A stretch of 5,503 bases of DNA from positions 1-5,503 of the forward strand of contig JAESQI010000113.1 of assembly GCA_016765255.1 (NCBI GenBank), read 5' to 3'. This stretch comes from Robiginitomaculum sp. (GTDB lineage Bacteria; Pseudomonadota; Alphaproteobacteria; Caulobacterales; Maricaulaceae). Below the pieces are notes generated by a model that saw only the letters and a program-made list of their open reading frames with translations, ran no database searches and had not been told where the DNA came from. Shown in pieces: positions 1 to 5,503 of this stretch. The number at the start of each line of letters is the position of its first letter. The stretch's first letter is position 1. The position numbers were made by a program, and so were the translations under genes.

Positions 1-1
1 A

Positions 2-559
2 CAAAATTTAAAAAGCGCACGGCTGGATACATTTGTCTCCATCGGATTTGGCGGCATCGTCTCCATTTTAATTGCCGCCACAGCCGCCGCCTCTCTATTT
101 GCCAATGGCCTAGAGGTCAAATCCGTGGCCGATATGGCCGAGCAACTCCGCCCGCTGGCTGGTGATTTCGCGCCCGCTCTTTTGGGCATGGGATTGTTAG
201 CCGCTGGGTTTACTAGCGCCATTACAGCGCCTTTGGCCACAGGATATGCCGTGTCTGAAATTTTGGGATGGGAAACAAATGATCACCGTATTCGCTGGAT
301 TAGTATCAGTGTCTTGGCCATCGGCGGTTTAATCGCGCTTAGCGGGTTTAAACCGATTAACATTATCCTGCTGGCCCAATTTGCCAACGGGCTTCTCCTG
401 CCGATTATAGCAGGGTTTTTACTGTTTACAATGAACCAGAAATCCGTGCTAGGAAAATATGCCAATGGCTGGCTGGCTAACGGATTGGGCTTGGCCGTTT
501 TTCTCATCTCGTTTGGTCTAGGCATACGGATGATCGCCCGAACATTTGGCTTGATTTAG
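2..559 (+). CDS. NRAMP-family divalent metal transporter, C-terminal part (5' end outside window)
   Basis: The frame is open from the left edge to the TAG at 557-559, giving the last 185 residues of a polytopic membrane protein; the N-terminus lies outside. Family members are proton-coupled importers of Mn2+ or Fe2+ in the inner membrane. The best evidence is the segment around residues 65-83, AAGFTSAITAPLATGYA, which matches the conserved eighth helix of NRAMP proteins. Hydrophobic stretches at about residues 12-34, 56-88, 97-114, 117-143 and 155-177 fit helices 7 to 11 of the fold. The ligand motifs that define substrate (DPGN in helix 1, MPH in helix 6) fall outside the window, so metal specificity cannot be read. 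An internal ATG at 125 is not the start, because the same frame continues upstream with a good transmembrane helix. The gene converges on the downstream lyase gene and its stop overlaps that gene's stop by 4 bases, leaving no room for a separate terminator. Confidence 0.85.
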   Translation, partial: QNLKSARLDTFVSIGFGGIVSILIAATAAASLFANGLEVKSVADMAEQLRPLAGDFAPALLGMGLLAAGFTSAITAPLATGYAVSEILGWETNDHRIRWISISVLAIGGLIALSGFKPINIILLAQFANGLLLPIIAGFLLFTMNQKSVLGKYANGWLANGLGLAVFLISFGLGIRMIARTFGLI

Positions 560-1440
560 GGTTTCGTGCTTTCGTAAAGGGCTAAGATATTTTGTGCCTG
601 TTTTAAATGCGGCATGTCTTTCATCTGGCCATCAACCGAGACGACGCCTGCACCCGGTTGATTATCAAAAGCTTTAATCACGGCTTGCGCGCTCCTAATT
701 TGATCTTCTGTTGGCGTGAAACATGTATTGATGATCTCCACCTGAGCAGGATGGATGGCCAGCATGCCCGTAAACCCCTGGGCAAAGGCAGATGTGGCCC
801 GCATGCGCAGCCCGTCGTTATCGCGAAAATTATCATACAGCGTATCAATAGCCTGTACACCTGCGGCTTTGGCCGCCAGTAATGTCTGGGCGCGCACCAT
901 AAGGTAGGGAAATGCAAAATCTCCGTTGGCGTCCTTATTGGTCAAGGCCCCGAGGTCAGTTGCCAAATCTTCAGCCCCCCATGTCAGGCCCAAAAGCCTT
1001 GGCAAATAGGTACGGGGATAGAGGGATAGCGACAGTACCGCCCGAGCCGTTTCCGTGGCGACAGGCAGGACTTTTATTTTACCAATCTCAAGGCCATGTT
1101 CGCGCTCCAATCTTTCGATCCTAATTCCCAGCGTTTCAATATCCACTGGCCCGTCTGGTTTCGGGAGCATAATCCCAGCAGGAGAGAGCGGAATAATCGC
1201 CGCCAAATCATCTTCAATATAGGTCGATCCCAAAGGATTAACCCGCACCCAAATCTCAGATTTTGTCTGCACTTGCTTTAAGAATTTTACGCAGTGGGCA
1301 CGACCTATAGATTTGCGGCTCGGTACAACCGAATCTTCTAAATCGAGAAGTAGGGCATCTGCGCCTCTTTCCCCTGCTTTGGCGAGTTTTTTTTCGCTAT
1401 CTGCTGGAACAAATAATAAAGACCGCAATATTTTTGACAC
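556..1440 (-). CDS. HpcH/HpaI aldolase / CitE-like CoA-ester lyase
   Basis: A 294-residue TIM-barrel protein of the CitE / malyl-CoA lyase / citramalyl-CoA lyase group, Mg2+-dependent cytosolic enzymes that cleave or form C-C bonds of 3-hydroxyacyl-CoA esters (some members hydrolyse malyl-CoA). Visible signatures, in order: RSLLFVPADS at 6-15, LLDLEDSV at 31-38, the WVRVNP strand at 64-69, ATETARAV at 128-135 with the probable metal ligand Glu130, WGAEDLATDLG at 154-164 with the second ligand Asp158, and GMLAIHPAQVEIIN at 225-238. The length is normal for the family. The start is GTG at 1438-1440, supported by a good AGGAGC Shine-Dalgarno five bases upstream and by the canonical RSLLFVPA beginning. 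No citD or citF lies nearby, so it is unlikely to be the beta subunit of a citrate lyase complex; malyl-CoA, citramalyl-CoA or a related ester is more likely, but the sequence alone does not decide. The TAA stop (556-558) overlaps the convergent transporter gene. Confidence 0.9.
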   Translation of the reverse strand: MSKILRSLLFVPADSEKKLAKAGERGADALLLDLEDSVVPSRKSIGRAHCVKFLKQVQTKSEIWVRVNPLGSTYIEDDLAAIIPLSPAGIMLPKPDGPVDIETLGIRIERLEREHGLEIGKIKVLPVATETARAVLSLSLYPRTYLPRLLGLTWGAEDLATDLGALTNKDANGDFAFPYLMVRAQTLLAAKAAGVQAIDTLYDNFRDNDGLRMRATSAFAQGFTGMLAIHPAQVEIINTCFTPTEDQIRSAQAVIKAFDNQPGAGVVSVDGQMKDMPHLKQAQNILALYESTKP

Positions 1441-1445
1441 AATGA

Positions 1446-1451
1446 GCTCCT
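1446..1451 (-). promoter_or_regulatory. Ribosome binding site of the CitE-like gene
   Basis: Reading the - strand, AGGAGC stands five bases before the GTG at 1440-1438. It is a near-ideal Shine-Dalgarno and it decides the choice of GTG as the start, since no ATG in this frame gives the full conserved N-terminus. Confidence 0.75.
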
Positions 1452-1465
1452 AAAATTATTGGTTT

Positions 1466-1495
1466 ATTCTAATGCGCCGTATATAGACAAGGCAA
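1466..1495 (-). promoter_or_regulatory. Possible sigma70-type promoter of the CitE-like gene
   Basis: On the - strand a TTGCCT hexamer (1490-1495, four of six consensus bases) is followed after 18 bases by TAGAAT (1466-1471, five of six). Transcription would begin near 1457-1460, giving a leader of about 20 bases that contains the AGGAGC site. The -35 hexamer overlaps the first base of the divergent folate gene's ATG, so polymerase bound here could interfere with expression of that gene. This is pattern matching only. Confidence 0.35.
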
Positions 1496-3243
1496 TGACA
1501 AATCCGCATTTTGTATTTTTTGAAGATCAACTGGCCAATTCAAAACGGCTCTACGAGAACCCGATTGCGATTGTCACAGCTTTCGCGCCCTGGGATATTA
1601 AACCTGCCTTGGCGCGTTTACAAACATACCAGAAGGACGGATTTTATCTGGCTGGGTATTTCGCCTATGAACTCGGCTATCTTTTAGAACCTAAATTACA
1701 CGGTTTACTGCCAAAAAATTTTAAAGGCCCGCTCTTGCATTTTGGTGTGTTTGAAAGCTTTACTCGAAATGATTTACCTGTTGAAGACCTCGGGCACATA
1801 CACGCCCTTACCCCCGAGTGGACACGCCGCCAATACCTTGCGCGGTTTAAGAAAATTATGGCCTATATTAAAGCAGGCGACGTTTACCAAATCAATCTAA
1901 GTTTCCCTGTGACGGGGGCATATTCGGGCAGTGCAAATGCACTTTATCACCAGCTTAAATCTCGCCAACCTGTCCGTTATGGGGGCGTAATTAGCCTCGG
2001 CGGAGCGAGGCATGTCACCCTGTCGCCTGAACTCTTTTTTGAAACAAAATCTGACACTATCCTTATGCGTCCCATGAAGGGAACGATAAGGCGCGGAGAC
2101 ACGCCAGAGCAAGACATAGCCTTGGCTAAAAACTTGCAAAGCGATGCAAAAAACCGGGCCGAAAATTTAATGATTGTCGATTTACTCCGCAATGATCTGG
2201 CCCGACTTAGTTTTGCAGGTTCGGTAAAGGTGACCGATTTATTTGCCCTTGAAACTTTCCCCACCTTGCACACCATGACCTCGGGCATAGAGGCGCGGCT
2301 CAAACCAGACACCAAAATGCACGATATTCTCAAAGCATTATTCCCCTGTGGTTCGATTACGGGCGCGCCCAAAATCAGGGCGCAGGAAATTATCCGTGAA
2401 CTTGAACCGCACACAAGGGGCAGTTATTGCGGCGCACTGGGTCTCATGGATCCAGACGGCAACATGCGGTTTAATGTAGGTATTCGCACATTGACTTTGG
2501 ACGCGGACGGGCAATTTACCTATCCTGTCGGCAGCGGCATTGTCGCGGATTCCCAAGGCGTTGATGAATACGCGGAATGTTTGTTAAAGGCCAAATTTTT
2601 GCACGACGACTTCACGCTCCTTGAAACTATAGGCTATGAACATATCATTGGGTTTATGCATTTTGAATTGCACATGGCCCGCCTAGAGAAATCTGCATTG
2701 GAGCTTGGTTTTATCTTTGACAAACCTAAGGCAATGCAAGCTTTAGCTGAGTATGTGCAAGATTCTCAAGGCCCACAAAAAGTAAGGCTGGAGCTTTCAA
2801 AAAATGGGCCTATTGAGATTAGCCACCAGCCATTAACTTTCACTCCGTTTCAAGAGTTGTGGCCCATAGCGGTCAGCAATAACCCCGTTAATAGCAAAAA
2901 CCCCTTGCGGCTTCACAAGACAAATCACCGGAGTTTTATGGACAGGGAATTGTCACGGTTGGCGAAAAAAACGGGGTGCAAAGACGTAATTTTTATCAAC
3001 GAAAAAGATCAAGTCTGCGAAGGGAGTTACACCAATATCTTTATTGTAAAAAATGGAGACATGTTCACCCCGCCTGTAAGCTGTGGTCTCTTGCCAGGAA
3101 TTTTGAGGCAAGTTTTACTGGCAAGTGGAGACGTCACCGAAAAAATTCTTTCAGTTCAAGACCTATACGAGGCCGACGAAATATTTATTGGCAATTCAGC
3201 ACGTGGACTCATAAAAGCACAGCTTGTATCTCGTGATAGATGA
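1495..3243 (+). CDS. pabB: Bifunctional aminodeoxychorismate synthase component I / aminodeoxychorismate lyase (PabB-PabC fusion)
   Basis: A 582-residue cytosolic fusion for p-aminobenzoate (folate) synthesis. The N-terminal two-thirds is the chorismate-binding enzyme that, with a PabA amidotransferase, makes 4-amino-4-deoxychorismate: core from about residue 111, PMKGT at 193-197 whose Lys196 matches the nucleophile lysine that separates PabB from TrpE (usually an Ala here), ENLMIVDLLRNDL at 223-235, CGSITGAPK at 285-293 and GSGIVADS at 346-353. The C-terminal third is a fold-type IV PLP lyase that releases pyruvate and PABA: LLETIG at 375-380, HKTNHR with probable PLP Lys475, EGSYTNIF at 509-516 with Glu509, and GLLPGILR at 531-538. 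An in-frame TTG at 1459 would add 12 residues without family resemblance, so the ATG at 1495 is preferred; NPHFVFFEDQ just after it fits usual PabB N-termini. Only a weak AAGG (1489-1492) lies close before the start. The TGA stop is followed directly by an in-frame TAG. No pabA is in the window. Confidence 0.93.
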   Translation: MTNPHFVFFEDQLANSKRLYENPIAIVTAFAPWDIKPALARLQTYQKDGFYLAGYFAYELGYLLEPKLHGLLPKNFKGPLLHFGVFESFTRNDLPVEDLGHIHALTPEWTRRQYLARFKKIMAYIKAGDVYQINLSFPVTGAYSGSANALYHQLKSRQPVRYGGVISLGGARHVTLSPELFFETKSDTILMRPMKGTIRRGDTPEQDIALAKNLQSDAKNRAENLMIVDLLRNDLARLSFAGSVKVTDLFALETFPTLHTMTSGIEARLKPDTKMHDILKALFPCGSITGAPKIRAQEIIRELEPHTRGSYCGALGLMDPDGNMRFNVGIRTLTLDADGQFTYPVGSGIVADSQGVDEYAECLLKAKFLHDDFTLLETIGYEHIIGFMHFELHMARLEKSALELGFIFDKPKAMQALAEYVQDSQGPQKVRLELSKNGPIEISHQPLTFTPFQELWPIAVSNNPVNSKNPLRLHKTNHRSFMDRELSRLAKKTGCKDVIFINEKDQVCEGSYTNIFIVKNGDMFTPPVSCGLLPGILRQVLLASGDVTEKILSVQDLYEADEIFIGNSARGLIKAQLVSRDR

Positions 3244-3263
3244 TAGGCGCCATCAATTAAATT

Positions 3264-3290
3264 GTCATCCCAGATCAAGTCTGGGATGAC
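3264..3290. terminator. Perfect 11-bp hairpin between convergent genes; possible bidirectional terminator and dispersed palindrome
   Basis: GTCATCCCAGA (3264-3274) and TCTGGGATGAC (3280-3290) are perfect inverted repeats around the 5-base loop TCAAG. It lies 20 bases after the folate gene stop and 32 bases after the alkB stop on the opposite strand, where a shared terminator would be expected. The tail is not a clean U-run in either direction: TAAGAAGG on the + side, and the A/T-rich AATTTAATT on the - side, so termination is more credible for alkB. The core also resembles the GTCATCCC...GGGATGAC palindromes scattered through intergenic DNA of many alphaproteobacteria, so it may be a copy of such a repeat that acts as, or only sits in place of, a terminator. 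Confidence 0.6.
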
Positions 3291-3322
3291 TAAGAAGGGA
3301 TTGTATTTCTGAACTTATAACT

Positions 3323-4516
3323 TCATTCAGCTGCCGCCATATCTCCTGCTCCATATTTATCATAGAGTTTTTCTTTTCGCGCAGGATCAATATTGACTTT
3401 GGAAATATCACCGTCTGCCCACGCCATAACTTTAGGATCCATAACCTTAAACCAAAGCGGTGGAATGGCGGCCATGGCAAAACAGCCGCCATACCCCATA
3501 GGTAGGCTGGGCAAGTCTGGGAAATTACGCAAAACCTGATAGGGGCGTTGGGGGAAAGCGTGGTGATCGGAATGACGTTGTAAATGGAGCAGCGACATAT
3601 TTGACCAAAGATGATTGGTGTTCCAGCTATGGCGAGGCTGGCATTTTTCGTATTTTCCATTGGCACGTTTTTGACGCTTCAATCCGTAATGCTCCACATA
3701 ATTAGCTTGGGTTAATCCGTACCAACCAATCATGTGATGGGGAATGATGAACCACAAAATATTGGCTCCAAATATATAAGCCAGACCGATTGCTATAAGA
3801 ATTGTCACTGTATACACTTGCAAAACAGTATTGTGTACCGACCAAAACCCGTGCCCCTTAGCCGACAAACGTCTTTTCTCGTGGCTTAGGCCTCTGCGAA
3901 TTGTGCCCGGAAGTTCACGTAATAAAAACTTATAGATACTCTCGCCCATGCGCGAACTGGCTGGGTCTTCTGGCGTTGATACCCAGATATGGTGGCCCCG
4001 ATTATGTTCAATATTAAAATGCCCATACCCTAAAAGCATATTGCCAATTTTGGCACCTAGCCTATCCCACTTATTGTTTTTGTGACCAAGTTCATGAGTA
4101 TAGGCAAGCATACCGCCGCTACCTGAACCAACACCTATTATGAGTGCAATTATTGCCCACCACGGTAAATCCTGTGTGCCGACAAACCAGACATAGGCAA
4201 AAAATATGGCAAAGAAAATGGGAATATGTACATGTACATGAAGGCGGTAATAATTATCTGCCATCATGGCAGGAACGACCTCTTCTGGTGTATTATAATT
4301 GTCAACACCAACGAATTTATCAATAATAGCGGTGACAAAATAAATATAAACGGCAGGGATGAGCGTCACAATCGGATTATGGCCAAAGGAAAAATATAGC
4401 CAAAAAGGCAATAAAAATACGGCAACCCCGACAAATCCAAACCACCAGAGATGACGTTTTTTATCGACGTAAATAACCTCTTGCCCGTCTTTATTCGTAC
4501 CTGTAAATGTTGTCAT
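3323..4516 (-). CDS. alkB: Alkane 1-monooxygenase (AlkB-type membrane diiron hydroxylase)
   Basis: A complete 397-residue integral inner-membrane enzyme that hydroxylates the terminal carbon of n-alkanes to 1-alkanols using O2 and electrons from rubredoxin. All family histidine motifs are intact: HELGHK at 141-146, EHNRGHH at 170-176, NYVEHYG at 272-278 and LQRHSDHH at 312-319, supplying nine iron-ligand histidines (141, 145, 171, 175, 176, 276, 315, 318, 319). QPRHSWNTNH (293-302) and DPASSRMGESIYKF (184-197) are further AlkB-specific blocks that separate it from fatty-acid desaturases and xylene monooxygenase. Hydrophobic spans lie at about 24-44, 48-66, 97-112, 119-138 and 228-268. Length and ends match the family, with no C-terminal rubredoxin fusion. 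The ATG at 4514-4516 overlaps by one base the stop of the upstream repressor gene (TAATG) and has a good ribosome site, indicating an operon and translational coupling. Electron-transfer partners must be encoded elsewhere. Confidence 0.96.
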   Translation of the reverse strand: MTTFTGTNKDGQEVIYVDKKRHLWWFGFVGVAVFLLPFWLYFSFGHNPIVTLIPAVYIYFVTAIIDKFVGVDNYNTPEEVVPAMMADNYYRLHVHVHIPIFFAIFFAYVWFVGTQDLPWWAIIALIIGVGSGSGGMLAYTHELGHKNNKWDRLGAKIGNMLLGYGHFNIEHNRGHHIWVSTPEDPASSRMGESIYKFLLRELPGTIRRGLSHEKRRLSAKGHGFWSVHNTVLQVYTVTILIAIGLAYIFGANILWFIIPHHMIGWYGLTQANYVEHYGLKRQKRANGKYEKCQPRHSWNTNHLWSNMSLLHLQRHSDHHAFPQRPYQVLRNFPDLPSLPMGYGGCFAMAAIPPLWFKVMDPKVMAWADGDISKVNIDPARKEKLYDKYGAGDMAAAE

Positions 4517-4902
4517 TATGCTGCCCCTTTTTTATGTATTTCTAACCCGTCAAACGGTTTGCAAAGCGTCGCCATAGGCGTAATGGCGTCGAGTATAGTC
4601 GTGACTTTACCGACAATATATGGCCCGTCTAAATCATAGAATACCCGCCGCCCTATTTTTTGGGACTTACAAATGCCAGCGCGCTCCAAAATACTAAGAT
4701 GGCGCGAGATCACAGAGCGGTCTTGGAACAGGCCGTGCGCTATGGTTGTCACGTCACACGCTCCCATCTCTATCAATTTTTTGATGATTTTCACCCGCGC
4801 TGGCTCGCACAAAGCTTTGAAATATTTTGTGTCAAAAACATCAAGAGCAGCTTGTGCCATGTGTTCATGAGCAGAGGTGGGCTTGCGATTGTCATTATTC
4901 AT
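4516..4902 (-). CDS. ArsR-family winged-helix transcriptional regulator, likely repressor of alkB
   Basis: A 128-residue protein with one ArsR/SmtB-type winged helix-turn-helix. FKALCEPARVKIIKKL (28-43) matches the usual ALADPTRLRIL entry helices, DRSVISRHLSILERAGI (61-77) is the recognition-helix region, and GRRVFYDLD (84-92) is the beta wing. Cysteines are at 32, 49, 78 and 114; Cys49 falls where the second Cys of the classical CVC metal box lies, but the first is Gly47, so the standard arsenic/cadmium site is absent and the inducer is unknown. The start chosen is the ATG at 4900-4902. The frame runs on upstream to a TTG at 4965, but those 21 residues translate the palindromic operator region and look non-coding. 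The chosen ATG lacks a Shine-Dalgarno, which would fit a leaderless transcript; a further in-frame ATG at 4858-4860 is a weaker alternative. The gene overlaps alkB by one base. Confidence 0.88.
   Translation of the reverse strand: MNNDNRKPTSAHEHMAQAALDVFDTKYFKALCEPARVKIIKKLIEMGACDVTTIAHGLFQDRSVISRHLSILERAGICKSQKIGRRVFYDLDGPYIVGKVTTILDAITPMATLCKPFDGLEIHKKGAA
4524..4530 (-). promoter_or_regulatory. Ribosome binding site of alkB inside the repressor gene
   Basis: On the - strand AAAGGGG lies seven bases before the alkB ATG and inside the last codons of the repressor gene. With the TAATG junction it points to re-initiation or strong coupled translation of alkB after the regulator. Confidence 0.65.
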
Positions 4903-4907
4903 AAGCG

Positions 4908-4937
4908 TATATGTGCACACATATGCACATATTGCAA
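4908..4937 (-). promoter_or_regulatory. Candidate promoter of the arsR-alkB operon, possibly giving a leaderless mRNA
   Basis: On the - strand TTGCAA (4932-4937) is followed after 18 bases by CATATA (4908-4913); ACATAT with 17-base spacing is an equivalent reading. Only five bases (CGCTT) separate this -10 from the repressor ATG, so transcription would start at or within a base or two of the start codon. That agrees with the lack of a Shine-Dalgarno there. The promoter lies in the 81-base gap after the Rieske gene, so the operon could be transcribed from here, by read-through from upstream, or both. Confidence 0.4.
4909..4932. promoter_or_regulatory. Candidate ArsR operator: three CACATAT half-sites
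   Basis: The 7-mer CACATAT occurs three times in 24 bases: inverted at 4909-4915 (as ATATGTG) and direct at 4918-4924 and 4926-4932. The first two form a perfect dyad with a 2-base spacer; the first and third form a longer 9-bp inverted repeat, ATATGTGCA with TGCACATAT, around six bases. A/T-rich dyads of this sort are typical ArsR/SmtB-family operators, and this one fills the spacer and covers the -10 of the predicted operon promoter, which is the position expected for autorepression. Binding by this repressor is inferred from position. Confidence 0.6.
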
Positions 4938-4983
4938 TTGCCAGATTTGGAAACAGACTATTCAATTTTGCATGGGTTGAAAT

Positions 4984-5503
4984 TTATGAGCGCCAGCTTA
5001 ACGTTTGAGCTTTAACAGGGTTGACGAAATCGCGGCCCTCGACGCGAGATTTAGCCCATTCTTTTTTGAGGGCGAAATACCACCTTGCTTGCTGATCTGC
5101 ATCTCCGACCAGCATTAAATTAGGATCGTATTTCAGGCATTTGGCTTGCAATTTTATAATATCACCGTCTTGATGCAAAAAGGTTCTCACCCCTAAACCT
5201 ATCAAAGGGGACAAGAGTTTCACAATCATAAAATCAGTAAAAAATGCTTGGCTGATTTCGGTGCAGTTTTCGTCGATTGGCGTAACGGCGGTAAATGAGA
5301 GTAAGGATTTACCCCCTAAGGTAATCAGTTCAGTCCTGATATTAGGCAGTTGGAAACAAATTTCAGTCACAGGGTTACCACCCAGTAATTTATAGCCCAA
5401 AGAATTTGAAGACGGGGTGTGGCTGGCCATGGCCCAACCCCGCTCCCGAGGCTCGAATTTTTTGGTTTTATCATGCATGGAACCACCCGTTCGCCACCAC
5501 CAT
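4984..5503 (-). CDS. Rieske non-heme iron oxygenase, C-terminal half (5' end outside window)
   Basis: The frame is open from the right edge to TAA at 4984-4986, giving about 173 residues; an ATG at 5476-5478 is internal, since WWWRTGGS precedes it in frame. It looks like the catalytic domain of the large subunit of a single-component or PaO-like Rieske oxygenase, which inserts oxygen into organic substrates with electrons from a reductase. Evidence: the FLHQDGDIIKLQ stretch, whose Asp (codon 5167-5169) fits the carboxylate of the mononuclear-iron triad in the family QD motif, and the ending DADQQARWYFALKKEW...GRDFVNPV...LSWRS, which follows a C-terminal pattern I associate with these proteins. 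The Rieske cluster (CxH...CxxH) and the two triad histidines would lie upstream, outside the window, so substrate class and intactness cannot be judged. It precedes the arsR-alkB operon on the same strand by 81 bases, with no terminator-like hairpin between. Confidence 0.75.
   Translation of the reverse strand, partial: WWWRTGGSMHDKTKKFEPRERGWAMASHTPSSNSLGYKLLGGNPVTEICFQLPNIRTELITLGGKSLLSFTAVTPIDENCTEISQAFFTDFMIVKLLSPLIGLGVRTFLHQDGDIIKLQAKCLKYDPNLMLVGDADQQARWYFALKKEWAKSRVEGRDFVNPVKAQTLSWRS

Noticed and set aside
1434..1462. Consensus TTGACA (1434-1439) as -35 of a folate gene promoter
   Set aside because: The hexamer is perfect, but at 17-base spacing the -10 is only TATTGG (three of six), and it lies in the first codons of the divergent lyase gene; too weak to list as a feature.
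1459..1494. In-frame TTG start for the folate fusion gene adding 12 residues
   Set aside because: The added residues have no family resemblance, there is no ribosome site before the TTG, and the ATG at 1495 begins the typical PabB N-terminus.
1977..2414. 145-codon open frame antisense to the folate gene
   Set aside because: It lies wholly inside strongly conserved PabB codons and its translation shows no recognisable motif; it is a shadow frame.
3265..3666. 133-codon open frame on the same strand as alkB in another frame
   Set aside because: It overlaps the conserved last histidine box and C-terminus of AlkB and has no protein-like features of its own.
4903..4965. N-terminal extension of the ArsR gene from a TTG
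   Set aside because: The extra 21 residues are translated from the repeat-rich promoter region, look non-coding and would place the candidate operator inside the gene.
4660..4980. 106-codon open frame antisense to the ArsR gene
   Set aside because: It covers the conserved winged helix and the operator on the opposite strand and resembles no known family.
5471..5503. Short alternate-frame start MVVANGWFHA at the right edge, resembling the NGW start of Rieske proteins and hinting at a frameshift or deletion
   Set aside because: It stops after ten codons, while the Rieske frame itself stays open to the window edge with a plausible WWWRTGGS stretch, so there is no need to assume a broken gene.
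1..5503. Mobile elements, CRISPR arrays, tRNA or rRNA genes, riboswitches
   Set aside because: Apart from the small palindromes at 3264-3290 and 4909-4932, no repeats, transposase motifs, spacer arrays or RNA gene signatures were seen on either strand.

Overview
The window reads as chromosomal DNA from an alphaproteobacterium of moderate G+C content, possibly marine or hydrocarbon-associated. This rests on three things: a PabB-PabC fusion of the kind common in Alphaproteobacteria, an intergenic GTCATCCCAGA/TCTGGGATGAC palindrome like the dispersed palindromes of many alphaproteobacterial genomes, and a well-conserved alkane hydroxylase. It is an inference from content; no rRNA or tRNA is present to confirm it.

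Left part (1-3243). The 3' end of an NRAMP-type metal transporter gene (+) enters from the left edge and runs tail-to-tail, with a 4-base overlap, into a CitE/HpcH-type CoA-ester lyase gene (-). That gene is divergent from a 582-residue bifunctional folate gene (+) carrying aminodeoxychorismate synthase component I fused to aminodeoxychorismate lyase, which together with a PabA supplied elsewhere would make p-aminobenzoate. Only about 54 bases separate the two start codons, and they hold a plausible promoter for the lyase. A perfect 11-bp inverted repeat (3264-3290) separates the folate gene from the convergent right-hand cluster.

Right part (3323-5503, all - strand). In transcription order this holds the C-terminal half of a Rieske non-heme iron oxygenase (cut by the right edge), an 81-base gap, an ArsR-family repressor gene, and alkB, a complete alkane 1-monooxygenase with all nine iron-ligand histidines. 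The repressor stop and the alkB start share one base (TAATG), so the two are almost certainly one translationally coupled unit. Just upstream of the repressor start lies a compact cluster of three CACATAT half-sites placed between a possible -35 and -10, so close to the ATG that the transcript may be leaderless.

The most interesting item is this arsR-alkB module: an alkane hydroxylase apparently controlled by a small winged-helix ArsR protein that keeps only one half of the classical CxC metal motif, with a recognisable candidate operator, and next to a second oxygenase. No rubredoxin, rubredoxin reductase, alcohol dehydrogenase, mobile element, CRISPR array or RNA gene is visible. No stretch longer than 300 bases lacks a gene.
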